From Saprospiraceae bacterium (GTDB lineage: Bacteria > Bacteroidota > Bacteroidia > Chitinophagales > Saprospiraceae), in contig JADKAE010000010.1 in the NCBI GenBank assembly GCA_016715405.1, forward strand, positions 239,204 to 303,203: a DNA stretch of 64,000 nucleotides. Direction: 5' to 3'. A model generated the notes under the pieces. That model had not been told where the DNA came from, did not search any database, and saw nothing but the letters and a program-made list of their open reading frames with translations. Both the position numbers and the translations under genes were made by a program. Shown here piece by piece: positions 48,069-58,700 of the stretch; the first letter of the stretch is position 1, and each line of letters opens with the position of its first letter.

Positions 48069-50728
48069 AATAGCTCAGCCTGGCCGTTTTTGCCCAGGTT
48101 AAATTCTATACTATCGCCGGCGTGCAGCTTGTCGGGCAGTTCTTCCGTCTCCGTTTCGGTTTCTGGTGAGTTGCTTTCTTCTTCGGGAGCGGTTTCGATC
48201 AACTTGATGCCCGAAATTTTCTGATCCACCAGCTTATTGCCCATCGCTTTCCAGCCTTTCACATCGATAAAATCGGCCAATTCGAGTTCGTATTCGGTTT
48301 TGTCGGTTTTTGTTTTCACCGTATAGCGGATGCAGGGCTCGGGTTTAATCGTAGCGAAGACCAACTTGCTATCCTTGTGTTCCGACAGGTAATTGAATCG
48401 CTGATTGGTCGAAGTAGTTTCTATGCGGAAACGCTTGACCATCGTCCAGCCTTTGGCGCCTTCGTAGTGCACGGCGTTGACCACCGTATCGGCGTGGAAT
48501 TTGCCCAGCTCCAGCAAGTCAGCCGGATCGAAGCGTTTTGCCAGTTCGAGGTCAATCACTTCGTAGGAGCCATCTTTGTACAGGGCGAGCAATTGATCGC
48601 CCGTATTAAAGGAGCCGAGCAGCGTGCCGCGCCCGTCGGTATTGAGGCGGCCGATGCTTTCGTCGATCCACACCTGGATAGCGCCGAGGGTAGAGCGGCC
48701 GGCTTCTTTCATCACAATTTTGCGCACCGGGTATCGGGAGAGGATATTGCCCTGTGATTGGCGACCTTTGATAGCCAGGTCTTCGAAGCCAAAATCGAAC
48801 ACCTTGATTTTTGCCTTGCTGCCCTGGCTGAGGTGGATAGTGACAATTTCGGCCTCTCCGTTGGGGTTGGCGCTAAAATAGAGCACTTTAGAGCCTTTGG
48901 TGCCCAGCGTGAGGTCGTACTCTTTGTCGCGGGTAATAGCGCTCACATTAAAGCGCTTCACCATCGAGCGGCCGGTTTTGCCGTCGAGGTAGGCCATATT
49001 GTAAGTTGTGCGTTCGTCGGCTTTTTTCCACACGGCCACGTGGATAATCTCTTTGCCGACAAACACCTTTTCGGCGATGCGGGACACCTGAAACTTGCCG
49101 TCGCGGCGGAACACAATGATATCGTCGATATCGGAGCAGTCGGTGACGAACTCGTCTTTTTTGAGGCCCCAGCCGATAAAACCTTCTTCGCGGTTCACAA
49201 ACAGCTTGGCATTATTGGCCACCACTTCGGTGGCTTGGATGGCGTCGAACGTAGTAATCGTCGTTTTTCGTTCGCGGCCTTTGCCATATTTTTCCAGCAG
49301 GCGTTCAAAATAGGCGATTGCAAAATCGGTGAGGTTGGCCAGATTGTGTTCTACCTGGGCCAGTTCGTTTTTGAGGTCGGCAATTAGCTCGTCGGCTTTA
49401 AAGCTGTTGAATTTCGAAATGCGCTTGATCTTGATTTCGGTCAGCCGCACGATATCATCTTCTGTAATATCGCGGAGCAGGCGCAGGCGCGTATCGTCGG
49501 GTTTGGCTTTCTGGCCGGGCACGATCACGTATTTGCGCAAGCCGATATCGATCGTTTCGATGACAGACTCCCAGGTTTCGCATTCTTCGATATCGCGGTA
49601 GATCCTTTTTTCGATAAAAATCTTCTCGAGGCTGGCGAAGTGGAGTTTTTCCTCCAGTTCGTGTTTGAGGATCTCGAGTTCGAGGCGGAGCAATTCCTTG
49701 GCGTGGAAGGTGCAAATATCCAGGATTTCCTCCACGCTCATAAAGTGGGGTTTATCCTCGATAATCACGCAGGCATTGGGAGAAATAGACACCTCGCACA
49801 TAGTAAAAGCATAGAGTGCATCGACAGTGACATCGGGAGACACGCCGGGGGCCAGTTCGATGACCACTTCTACATCCTGTGCGGTATTATCGGTAACTTT
49901 TTTGATTTTAATTTTGCCCTTGTCGCTGGCTTTGATGATACTTTCAATGAGTGCGCCGGTAGTAACGCCATAGGGCAACTCGCGAACGATGAGAGTTTTT
50001 TTATCAAATTGTTCGATTTTGCCCCGCACCTTGATGCGACCGCCGCGGCGACCGCCGTTGTAATCGGTCACGTCGGCCATGCCACCGGTTTGGAAGTCGG
50101 GGTATAACTTCACCTTTTTGCCCTGCAGCACTTTGATAGTAGCCTTAATCAGTTCCACGAAATTGTGGGGCAGGATTTTGGTCGAAAGCCCTACTGCAAT
50201 GCCGTCGGCGCCTTGTGCCAGCAGCAGGGGGAACTTCATAGGCAGGGCGATCGGTTCTCTTTTGCGGCCGTCGTAAGAGAGTTGCCAGTTAGTGGTTTGG
50301 GGGTTGAAGGCCACTTCGAGGGCAAACTTAGTGAGGCGGGCTTCGATATAGCGGGATGCTGCGGCGCTGTCGCCGGTGCGCACGTCGCCCCAGTTGCCCT
50401 GGCAATCGATGAGCAGGTCCTTTTGGCCCAGATTGACGAGGGCTTCGCCGATAGCGGCATCGCCGTGGGGGTGGAACTGCATTGTTTGGCCGATGATATT
50501 GGCCACTTTGTGGTAGCGACCGTCGTCCATTTCGCGCATCGCGTGCAGTATGCGGCGTTGAACGGGTTTGAGGCCGTCATCGATGGCGGGCACGGCTCTT
50601 TCCAGGATGACATAAGAGGCGTAGTCGAGGAAATAGTTTTTGTACATTCCCTGCAGGGTCACCATGGCGTCTCGTCCGTTGCCATTTTGCCCGGTTTCTT
50701 CTGTATGCTCGTTGTCTTGCTTTGCCAT
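48065..50728 (-). CDS. parC: DNA topoisomerase IV subunit A
   Basis: 887 residues. Breakage-reunion domain: YASYVILERAVPAIDDGLKP, VQRRILHAMREM, QTMQFHPHGDAAIGEALVNL, and DSAAASRYIEARLTKFA with the catalytic Tyr. A long coiled coil and a beta-pinwheel C-terminal domain (GWTMVKRFRIETTSTNQRFN, DLTLGTKGSKVLYFSANPNG) follow, without the QRRGGxG GyrA box, supporting ParC rather than GyrA. Decatenates daughter chromosomes with ParE, which is not in the window. The tail is acidic (EESNSPETETETEE). Confidence 0.9.
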   Translation of the reverse strand: MAKQDNEHTEETGQNGNGRDAMVTLQGMYKNYFLDYASYVILERAVPAIDDGLKPVQRRILHAMREMDDGRYHKVANIIGQTMQFHPHGDAAIGEALVNLGQKDLLIDCQGNWGDVRTGDSAAASRYIEARLTKFALEVAFNPQTTNWQLSYDGRKREPIALPMKFPLLLAQGADGIAVGLSTKILPHNFVELIKATIKVLQGKKVKLYPDFQTGGMADVTDYNGGRRGGRIKVRGKIEQFDKKTLIVRELPYGVTTGALIESIIKASDKGKIKIKKVTDNTAQDVEVVIELAPGVSPDVTVDALYAFTMCEVSISPNACVIIEDKPHFMSVEEILDICTFHAKELLRLELEILKHELEEKLHFASLEKIFIEKRIYRDIEECETWESVIETIDIGLRKYVIVPGQKAKPDDTRLRLLRDITEDDIVRLTEIKIKRISKFNSFKADELIADLKNELAQVEHNLANLTDFAIAYFERLLEKYGKGRERKTTITTFDAIQATEVVANNAKLFVNREEGFIGWGLKKDEFVTDCSDIDDIIVFRRDGKFQVSRIAEKVFVGKEIIHVAVWKKADERTTYNMAYLDGKTGRSMVKRFNVSAITRDKEYDLTLGTKGSKVLYFSANPNGEAEIVTIHLSQGSKAKIKVFDFGFEDLAIKGRQSQGNILSRYPVRKIVMKEAGRSTLGAIQVWIDESIGRLNTDGRGTLLGSFNTGDQLLALYKDGSYEVIDLELAKRFDPADLLELGKFHADTVVNAVHYEGAKGWTMVKRFRIETTSTNQRFNYLSEHKDSKLVFATIKPEPCIRYTVKTKTDKTEYELELADFIDVKGWKAMGNKLVDQKISGIKLIETAPEEESNSPETETETEELPDKLHAGDSIEFNLGKNGQAELF

Positions 50729-50762
50729 TGCGAAATTTGTCTCGGCTAAAAATTTCCGATAA

Positions 50763-50770
50763 CAAATGTA
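50763..50770 (-). promoter_or_regulatory. -7 element for parC
   Basis: Minus-strand TACATTTG fits TAnnTTTG, 35 bases before the parC start in the 100-base gap after the ATP-grasp gene. Confidence 0.5.
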
Positions 50771-50828
50771 AGGAATTTTTTAAAACAAAATGTGTTATTT
50801 TGAAAATATCCGGGTACGGCCGTTGCCG

Positions 50829-52055
50829 TCACCCCAACCTGACCTGAACCTTTGACACTATCAATTCCAGGGCTTCTTTCACCACAGCCGTATCGGGATG
50901 CCGGAGTATGATAAACCCTTCGCCTTCGTAAGTGGGGGCTTTATCCTGGCCGATCTTAGGGATTTTTACATCAGTAAACAGGTGGCCGATTTCGCGGTTG
51001 ACGGCGTCGAGGCCGGATACGGATATCACTTTTCCCTGGCCTTGTGCGCGCAAGTAGGCAGCGCCTGCCGCGTATTGGCGGGTGGGGGGGGTAAATTCGC
51101 CAAAAATCATAAGCCGGGCCCAGGCCGTTATCGAGTCGAAATCGTTGGCCCGGGAGATGAGGGTGGTAAACTGGGCGCCGGGTGGGCGGGCGGCGACTTC
51201 GGAAATAGCTATGGAGCCGTCTTTGCGCCGAAACCACTCCATGTGGCTCATAGCCGTTTGCATACCCAGCACATCGAGGGTGCGAAAAGCAGCGGCACGG
51301 ATATCGTCGTATTCGGGGGCTTCCACTTCGCGCGGTAGCACTACCTGCCATTGTATCCAAGGTTCCTGCAATACTTCGAGGGGAGTGGGGTAATAATTTG
51401 AAATAGTATAAAAAAGGTGTTGCCCATTCCGCGAATAGGCATCAAATGAATGTTCGGTGCCGGTGATAAACTCTTCGAGTAGCAGGGGTTTTTCCGGTGA
51501 TGGCGGGCCTTGAGAAAGCACGGCGGCCAGTTCGTCGATGGAGTTTACTTTAAAAGTAGACTGTGCTGCCGCGCCGTCGGGTGGTTTGACTACCAGGGGG
51601 AGGCCGACTTCTTCGGCAAAGTGCAACGCTTCGGCTACGTCGGCGGCCAGGCTGTGTTTGGCACAGGGCAGGCCGGCGGTGCGCAGCAGATCTTTCATGC
51701 GCGACTTATCGCGGAAATTAAGCATCGTCTCCACATCCATGCCTTCGATGCCCAGTTCTTCGCGCACCTGGGCTACAGGCATCTGTACCTGCTCAACAGC
51801 CCCAATGATACGGTGTATGGCGCCTTGTCGTTCCTTCAGGCCTTTTGCGGCAGGAAGCAACTGCGCTATGTCAAATACGCTTTCCACGCGCTGAAAGGAG
51901 ACAATCCTGGATTGCAACGCAGGGCTGAGCCATTCGATAGGCTCCTGGCTGATGAGGCCAAGCCTGGCATCGGGCAAAGCGGCCAACTTTTCGATAAAGC
52001 GGAGCGCGTTTTCCGTATAATTGGGTGCTACATATACGACGAATACCATAGTCAA
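50829..52055 (-). CDS. ATP-grasp domain-containing ligase
   Basis: 408 residues, cytoplasmic. ATP-grasp fold: NFRDKSRMKDLLRTAGLPCA, EEVGLPLVVKPPDGAAAQST (ATP-binding Lys), PLLLEEFITGTEHSFDAYSR, and ISEVAARPPGAQFTTLISRA (metal-binding Glu/Asn-like region). This resembles carbamoyl-phosphate-synthase-L/ PurK-type carboxylate-amine ligases that make peptide-like bonds. Substrate unknown. 16 bases downstream of the SGNH hydrolase gene. Confidence 0.82.
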   Translation of the reverse strand: MTMVFVVYVAPNYTENALRFIEKLAALPDARLGLISQEPIEWLSPALQSRIVSFQRVESVFDIAQLLPAAKGLKERQGAIHRIIGAVEQVQMPVAQVREELGIEGMDVETMLNFRDKSRMKDLLRTAGLPCAKHSLAADVAEALHFAEEVGLPLVVKPPDGAAAQSTFKVNSIDELAAVLSQGPPSPEKPLLLEEFITGTEHSFDAYSRNGQHLFYTISNYYPTPLEVLQEPWIQWQVVLPREVEAPEYDDIRAAAFRTLDVLGMQTAMSHMEWFRRKDGSIAISEVAARPPGAQFTTLISRANDFDSITAWARLMIFGEFTPPTRQYAAGAAYLRAQGQGKVISVSGLDAVNREIGHLFTDVKIPKIGQDKAPTYEGEGFIILRHPDTAVVKEALELIVSKVQVRLG

Positions 52056-52071
52056 ACAAGTTATAGACCGA

Positions 52072-52817
52072 TTACAATCCCATCGTGTACATCCAGGCTT
52101 CTGCCATCAGGAAATTGCCTGCGATAGAAGGGTGTACGCCGTCGGGGCACCAGTATTCGACCGGGGCGCCAACTAGAGCTTCATGAAAGATGGTCTGGAA
52201 GGGGATTATGACGGCCCGATAGTCGTCGGCGAAGGCTTTTAAGGCTTCCTGATAGGGCCGGAGGCCTACCGCTGTTTCAGCATCGATAGCCGTGCCGCCT
52301 TTTACATAAAAAGGTTCACCTAAAACGAGTTGCACGTCGGGTAGCGCTTTTTTCGTGCGATCAAGGAGTGCGCGTAGATCCTTGACATAAGTATCAACAG
52401 TGCCCGTGTATCCATGCGAAAGGGTATGCCAGAAGTCGTTTACGCCAATCATTATGCTGAGCAAAGACGGTTGCAACTGCAGGCAGTCTTTATCCCAGCG
52501 CTCGGCCAATTGAAATACTTTATTTCCGCTGACGCCGCGGTTGAAAAATTGGTATTGCTTGTCGGGATTGCGGGCCAGCATGGAGGCGGCTATCATATAG
52601 GCATAGCCATTGCCGAGCCCCAGGCGTCGTTGGCGTTCAAGGCTTCGCGGTTGCGGCCGGCGTCGGTAATCGAGTCGCCCTGAAAAAGGATTGTTGCATT
52701 GTCGGCGATAGGTTGGCCCAATTTTTTGTGCGGGTTGGCGGCCTGCACGAGGAGGGGCAGTTCGGTAGCAAAAAATGCAGCGAGCGCGGTGTTTTTGATA
52801 AATTGTCTACGTTCCAT
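52072..52817 (-). CDS. SGNH/GDSL hydrolase, exported (one frameshift)
   Basis: About 248 residues. N-terminal MERRQFIKNTALAAFFATEL resembles a twin-arginine-like signal (RRQFIK). Block I is ILFQGDSITDAGRNRE (catalytic Ser), block III IMIGVNDFWH, block V CPDGVHPSIAGN (Asp/His). A missing G in the run at 52618-52621 breaks the frame; repair gives AWGLGNGYAYMIAASML. Probably a periplasmic esterase of acetylated or acylated glycans. Confidence 0.88.
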
Positions 52818-52871
52818 AACGTGTTATTTGTGTTCGCTAACATACGGAATTTTTTTCTAAATTCGGCCATT

Positions 52872-54374
52872 ATGCCCTGGACGCAACTCATACAATTGGC
52901 TTTGCTGGGCGCCGAGCGGGCGCAACCCGGTCCCGAGCTGTCGGCTGAGCTGACGGCGCGCGGCGTGGATATGTCGGCGCCGCTGTCGCAGGTGATTCTC
53001 GAGGGGGCGGTATTATGGCGGCAGATCAGCCGGGTGGGGTTTCCGGCGGCGGCGTATGCCTATGCGTTGCCTGCCGGGTTCGATGCGGCAGCCGAGCGCC
53101 CTTGTCCGCCGCAGGCGGCCCGCACGCTTGGGCGCATCCTGGAAGGTAGCTATGCCCCGGCCCTCGAAGAATGGCTACTCTTGCTTGCCCGGTATAATTT
53201 CCACCTGCCAGCGGAATGCCTGCCGCTTTTATTTGATCGTTGTGTGACTCAGCCGGCTTTGTGGCCTCAGGTGCGGGCGGTGATAGGGCCCCGAGGTGAA
53301 TGGCTGGCGCCGCAAAACCCCGCCTGGCGGCCGGTTTTCGGCAATCCCGTTGTAACATGCTGGGAGACGGCCCCGACCCGCGCCGAACGGCAGGCTGTGC
53401 TCGTTTATTTGCGGCAAAACGACCCCGATCAGGCCCGGCAATTGCTCGAATCATCCTGGAAATCGGAATCACCTGCCGACCGCCATATCTTTTTGAAAAC
53501 ACTGGAAGCGGGGTTGTCCCTCGCCGACGAGCCCTTCCTGGAGTCCTGTCTCGATGACAGCCGCAAAGAGACCCGGCAGGCCGCCGCCCTATTGTTGGCC
53601 TCGCTGCCCGATTCGACGCTATCGCAGCGGCTTTGGGAAAACGGGAAAAGCTGGTTGACTTTTTCTCTCACAGGCAAGGCCCAATTCAAAATACCTGCCA
53701 AATTGCCCGAGGATATGCAGCGCGACGGCATAGGTCCGGCGGGTGACAAGGGAATGGACTGGCTGTTGCAATTGCTGGCCCGGGTGCCGCCGGCGCGCTG
53801 GGAGGCACATTTTGGGCTTTCTCCGGAAGCGATCTACACCCGGTTATCGCCCCAGGCGACTGATGATCCCTTGGGCGAGGCGATCCAGGAAGCTGTGTGT
53901 CGCCACCGCGAAACCCGCTGGGCTACGGCAATTTTGGCCTGTTGGCTGAAAGACAACGCTGCGTATTTCAAGATGACTCCTACCAAAAGCCGCTTGCTGC
54001 AACTGGTCCCCCATGCCGAATTCAGCAAGCTAGCATTCGAGGCCGTGCAGGAATCGGGGGCGCCGTTGCCCGAGCGCTCAGCGATTTATCCGTTGTTAAC
54101 CCAGCCGGGTCGTTTTTGGGATGACAAATTGACGATGGCTGTAGTGACCGGTTTTCAGCAGGTTATTGCTTCTTCCAAAAGCTACGGCTGGCATCTCTGG
54201 CATTACAAGCAGCTATTGGAATCGGCGGCTTATGCCTGTCGGCCCTCGCTCCATGATGCCCTGCAGAAGGGCTGGCCGTTTAGTTCGCCCGTGTGGCGCA
54301 ACTGGGAAAGCGAGGTAGAGCAGTTGTTTCGGGTTGTGGATTTTCGGCGTAGGATGCGGGAGGAGTTGGGGTAG
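52872..54374 (+). CDS. DUF5691-like protein
   Basis: About 500 residues from ATG 52872 (MPWTQLIQLALLGAERAQPG). The LIQLALLGAERA opening and central repeats of HEAT-like helices (RQAVLVYLRQNDPDQARQLL, FLESCLDDSRKETRQAAALL, LPDSTLSQRLWENGKSWLTF) fit DUF5691, often associated with SWIM and MoxR/VWA genes; none of these are near here. Upstream in-frame extension to 52713 overlaps the divergent SGNH gene and is rejected. Function unknown. Confidence 0.65.
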   Translation: MPWTQLIQLALLGAERAQPGPELSAELTARGVDMSAPLSQVILEGAVLWRQISRVGFPAAAYAYALPAGFDAAAERPCPPQAARTLGRILEGSYAPALEEWLLLLARYNFHLPAECLPLLFDRCVTQPALWPQVRAVIGPRGEWLAPQNPAWRPVFGNPVVTCWETAPTRAERQAVLVYLRQNDPDQARQLLESSWKSESPADRHIFLKTLEAGLSLADEPFLESCLDDSRKETRQAAALLLASLPDSTLSQRLWENGKSWLTFSLTGKAQFKIPAKLPEDMQRDGIGPAGDKGMDWLLQLLARVPPARWEAHFGLSPEAIYTRLSPQATDDPLGEAIQEAVCRHRETRWATAILACWLKDNAAYFKMTPTKSRLLQLVPHAEFSKLAFEAVQESGAPLPERSAIYPLLTQPGRFWDDKLTMAVVTGFQQVIASSKSYGWHLWHYKQLLESAAYACRPSLHDALQKGWPFSSPVWRNWESEVEQLFRVVDFRRRMREELG

Positions 54375-54375
54375 A

Positions 54376-54412
54376 GACTATACGACTATACGACTATACG
54401 ACTATACGACTT
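54376..54412. repeat. Four tandem GACTATAC octamers
   Basis: Four exact 8-bp units plus a partial fifth fill the whole gap between the DUF5691 stop and the stop codon of the convergent lipoprotein gene. Confidence 0.85.
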
Positions 54413-54770
54413 AGCGGCCAGCTGACCTGATATCGGATGATGTAATCGGATTCCTTGTTTTCAAAATTTGCATCGATACAAGCCGGAAGTTATCGACCTG
54501 GTAAGTGGAGTCGAACGTGGTGACTGTCGACATCCCTACGGGCACGTTGCCGCTGACGCGGTTGTCGGCAATGACGGTAAACCCGTTGCGGGCCAGTTGG
54601 TGCTCCAGTTTGCCGAGCACAAGGTCGTTGGTATTCACGGTTACTACTTTGAAAGTACCCTTAGGGTTGAAATCATCCGATTTGTGAAAAGACTGACGGG
54701 AAATACTAATACACGATGTGGCGAGTAATGCCATACTTGCGGCCAGGATTAATGTGAGCTGCGTTTTCAT
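54411..54770 (-). CDS. Small lipoprotein of unknown function
   Basis: 119 residues with signal peptide and lipobox (MKTQLTLILAASMALLATSC). The mature part (FKVVTVNTNDLVLGKLEHQL, ARNGFTVIADNRVSGN) looks like a small alpha/beta domain that could be a DUF4136-like or LptE-like fold; no match is claimed. The stop codon abuts the GACTATAC repeat, so the C-terminus may have been altered by repeat insertion. Confidence 0.65.
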   Translation of the reverse strand: MKTQLTLILAASMALLATSCISISRQSFHKSDDFNPKGTFKVVTVNTNDLVLGKLEHQLARNGFTVIADNRVSGNVPVGMSTVTTFDSTYQVDNFRLVSMQILKTRNPITSSDIRSAGR

Positions 54771-54910
54771 ACTGCTTATTTATTATACGTTATTGAATAG
54801 GAATATCACTCCTAAAACTAGTAGCAATAGATAGGAGAAAGTGTTATTAATAGGTTAATCCGACGCGAATGGCGTGTTAATTATTTTTAAGAAAAAGCGC
54901 TTCCGAAGCC

Positions 54911-54924
54911 TTAACAATTGTTAA
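54911..54924. repeat. 14-bp palindrome TTAACAATTGTTAA, left copy
   Basis: Perfect palindrome, 15 bases beyond the stop of the PaxB-like gene. An identical copy at 62202-62215 lies on the other side of the three-gene cluster; the shared sequence extends to TTAACAATTGTTAAAA. Confidence 0.8.
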
Positions 54925-54939
54925 AAGGCAATGCTCGAT

Positions 54940-55623
54940 TTACGAAAATGACGGATCCAGTTGTGGCTGTTTCCAGTTGTATACCATCCAGATATAGAAA
55001 CAATCGAATGCAAAAACTACGGGGCCGCAGACGTGTTCAAAATGAGAGTCGGGCGGGATCATATTCCAAAATGCCACGGTAATAATGCCGCTTCCCAGCA
55101 TTTTCAGCCAGGCGACTGACTTGAGGAAGGTGCCGGATTGATATTGCCGCATAAACAAGCCGATATAGAGAATAGAAATAAACAGGTTGAGAATATAGGC
55201 GGAGTTAACCCCCAGCGGATAATCGTAGCCAGATATGACAAAAGAGTATATCAGCGCAGCCCATAGCGCGGTCAAACTAAATAACATGGGCTTATAGTGT
55301 TTACGGAGGTATGGATTTTGGATTTGTTTGTGGCCATACATGACTACATGGGCAAAGATGAAGCAGTCAAAAATAAACCAGGAGCGATAAAGAATAACGT
55401 ACAGTGCGCCCAGGTCAATTCTATCGGTAAATACCCAGGCCCACAGACCCTCCCATGCGATGTTGCCGGCGGCCACAAAATAAGGCATTTCAACATACTT
55501 GTGTTTGCGTATATTAATGATCATGAATAAATACAAAACAGCCCACATGGCGCCGCCTATGGCGCACATAGCTAACTGGGCAACGGTATATTTATCGGTG
55601 TTGAAGTAGTAAGTCCAATCCAT
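54940..55623 (-). CDS. Seven-helix membrane protein resembling PaxB-type transmembrane terpene cyclases
   Basis: 227 residues, about seven membrane helices, intact frame. Helix two ends MPYFVAAGNIAWEGLWAWVF, matching the NIAWE signature of fungal PaxB/AndB/Trt1-type cyclases (Glu58 here). Helix three has YRSWFIFDCFIFAHVVMYG (Asp86), the pattern LTWLVLD in the fungal enzymes. The last helix has PVVFAFDCFYIWMVYNW (Asp207), where the fungal family keeps a second catalytic Asp. The comparison is from memory of family motifs. If correct it would cyclise an isoprenoid epoxide or polyene in the inner membrane. It lies 124 bases downstream of the giant signalling gene on the same strand. Confidence 0.6.
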   Translation of the reverse strand: MDWTYYFNTDKYTVAQLAMCAIGGAMWAVLYLFMIINIRKHKYVEMPYFVAAGNIAWEGLWAWVFTDRIDLGALYVILYRSWFIFDCFIFAHVVMYGHKQIQNPYLRKHYKPMLFSLTALWAALIYSFVISGYDYPLGVNSAYILNLFISILYIGLFMRQYQSGTFLKSVAWLKMLGSGIITVAFWNMIPPDSHFEHVCGPVVFAFDCFYIWMVYNWKQPQLDPSFS

Positions 55624-55747
55624 AATATCGGGATTTAGTGAGATGAAATATCAGGGTCTTCAGTATGTTGAATAATCGTTAGTTGGTGGTTGATACTTTG
55701 CTGGTAAATCGAGGCGGGTTTGTCTGCTGGATTTTTTCAGGATAGTA

Positions 55748-58700
55748 TTAAAGCGCCAGAGCTTCGCGATACTTTTGTTTTTCATGATTTGCTACAGCCA
55801 TTTCAAAATCCGCAATCGATTCTTTTTTGAGTTTTAAAACAGCGGGGTCGTCGCTTTCAAATACTTCGTAAACAGTGGTGACGGTAGATTTTCCCCTATA
55901 TCTTTTCTGCCCAAGTTTTCTGATTGCATATTGTGTAGGGTTTTTGAGGTTATCGTAGGTTTCTTTGGTAATAATAAATGGCGCTCCTGAAATTTTTGTA
56001 TCTTTTTCAACCCTTGAAGCCAGGTTTACCACATCAGAAATAACCGTGCTGTTCATACGGTCTTCCCCTCCCACCGTACCTAGCATCAGGCTGCCGGTGT
56101 TGAGGCCGATCCCAATCTGAAGGGGTTCGAGCCGGCGGTTGTTGGCATACAGGAGATCGCTATATACCTTTAATTCGCGCAACATAGCAATGCCGCACTG
56201 AATAGCGTCATCGGCATTGGTAGGGAAAAGCGCCATAATCTCATCGCCGATATATTTATCAATAAAGCCATGATATTTTCGAATGATAGGCTCCATCCTG
56301 CTCAAATACTCATTGATAAATTCAAAATTTTCGGCGGGGTTCAACTTCTCCGACATGCCGGTGAAATCCCGAATATCGGCAAACAACACCGTCATATTCA
56401 TTTGTACCTGGTCGCCGAGTTTGACGTCCATTATGCTGTCTTTTCCGAGCATTTCGAGAAATTCCTTGGGTACAAACCGCTCGTAAGAATTGGTTAGTTT
56501 TTTCAGGTCGGAATACAATTTTGCATTATCGATCGAAACGGCAATCTGAGACGAAATATAGTTGAGCAGTTGTACGCGGTCGGTCTTGAAGCTACCGGCC
56601 ATTACGTTATTTTCGAGGTAAACCAATCCGGTAAGCTCCCCATTTTTGATTAATGGCATACAGAGGATTGACCTGGGTGAATTTATTTTTATATAATAAG
56701 ATTTTGAAAATTGTTCGTTTTGCGTAGCCTCTTCGATGATAACGGTCTCTCTTGTTCGCATGACGTATTGGCAAATATTCGTAGGAACAATGGAGGGCTC
56801 ATTTGCAATTTCCGTTTCATCCAGTAGTAGACTTCGAATCATTCTTATTTCTTCATTTTTTTGCTGTTCCGCTTCAATGACCCATTGGTTATTGTTTTTC
56901 ATAATCAAAACAGCTTTCCCGGCGCCTGCATTTTCGATAAAAAGCGTCATCAGTTTCTTGATCAGCTTATTAAAATCAATTTCTCCGGAAATAAGCTGGG
57001 AAAGCTTGATGAGACTTTCCTGGTCGAGAGAGGTATGCCTGGCAGATCCAATACCTGTAATTGTACCCGGCGTACTTTTTAGATTGGATGAAATAGACTC
57101 TGCGAGCGACTCGGCGCCCCATGCGTTAAATCCATGTGCGGCTTCGGCCAAGTAATATTCCGCGATCCTGGTATGTCCGATTGCCTGATTGAGTGCTGCG
57201 CACAAATAATTGCCCAATGCAGCTTCGTGGATATAATTGCGAGCTTTGGCTACCTCTATGGCCTTATCATACCATTTTTGCGCCTCGATATACCGGCCAT
57301 TAACTTTAGCCGCTTCTGCCTTTAGCAAAAAATCCCAATGTTGAAAATTAGAAGGGCAATTCAAGGCCAGTTTTTCAATTTGCTTTGATATTCGGTTTAT
57401 CAGTTTTCTTATGCGACTCTTCTCCATTGGTGGGGCTGTAAAAAATAGTCTACCGTACAAAACAGCCTGCAAATAGTTAAAATAGGGACCCAACACGGTT
57501 CCCAGCGTTACATTCAATACATCCAGCACTTCTCGTTCACAGGCCCTGGCGCGATCATATCTTTCAAAGAGAATATGATTATACATTTGGAAAATTCTCG
57601 AATAAACCCGAATAGATTTATGCTCCCTCAGCAATAATTTTTCTTCCAATTTCGCGGCACTAATTTCTATTCCCTTATACTTGTCAGCGGCTTATCCGGG
57701 CCGTCTTTAAGTTCCTGAATTACACTAAGGCCTGCCAGCAGAATCAAATGAAAATTATCGGTTTTTATTTGCGCCGTGAAATACAAATTGTCGAGCACAA
57801 TTTGCCGCAATTCATTCAATCGCTTGCCCTGAATAAAATTCAAGAAAAAGAAATACATAGTTGACGGCGCTGCATCAGTATGGGCGCCCACTTCCATCGC
57901 CAGATCAACCGAGGTTTGAAATTCTTCGAGCGCTTTAAAGGTAAGTTTTGCATAAGCGGTCATGGCGAGGCCAAAATGGGCCATCGACATGGCCGACTTG
58001 TTTCCCAGCCTGTGCGAAGAAGCAACGGCAATTCTATTGTAAGTTAGGAGGCGCCTGTTGATTATTAAATCCGATCGACAAAATGCCCCCATAAGTACTA
58101 TACCCGCCAATAGAAAAATCGTGTTTGCCTTTTTTAGGGTAAGCTGGAGTAATTTCATTCCCCAAAACAGCCATCAATTCTTCGCTACGGTCGTAGGCAA
58201 ATGTCAGGGATTTATAGATTAAAGCCATGGCCATTCGGGATGCGGGGTCCTTCATTTCAGGAAGGTGAATCAATTCTTCTTCGGTTTTGCCTTTTATCAA
58301 AAAAATAGGACTTGATCAGTTCGATAAATACGATTAAGGGGCTGGATTTTGGGAAAAATTTCAAGCCCAGCAAATTCAAGCCTTTTAGTCCGATATCGAG
58401 GATGTTATCGATTTTTGACAGGTGCTGGTATTGAATCATCTTTCGGTAATACAGCTCCGCTTTTTTTACATTATCCGGTATTCTGGTGAGCAAGGAATCA
58501 AAATATAGTTCAGCTTCTTCAAACCGGTTGGTTTGGTAGGCACAATCCAAGAATTCCTGGCCTAACTCGAGTGCCAAATCTCCATCGTCTTTCCAGATTT
58601 TCTCACCCACAAGTTGCTGGGCTAATGAGAGGTAATTGTAGGCGGCATCATAGGCGATGATTTTTTTTGCAGTTTTGCCTGCGTTTAGATTGAGTTGCGC

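Noticed and set aside
52713..52871. N-terminal extension of the DUF5691-like gene
   Set aside because: It would overlap the divergent SGNH gene and has no coding character; the ATG at 52872 begins the family match.
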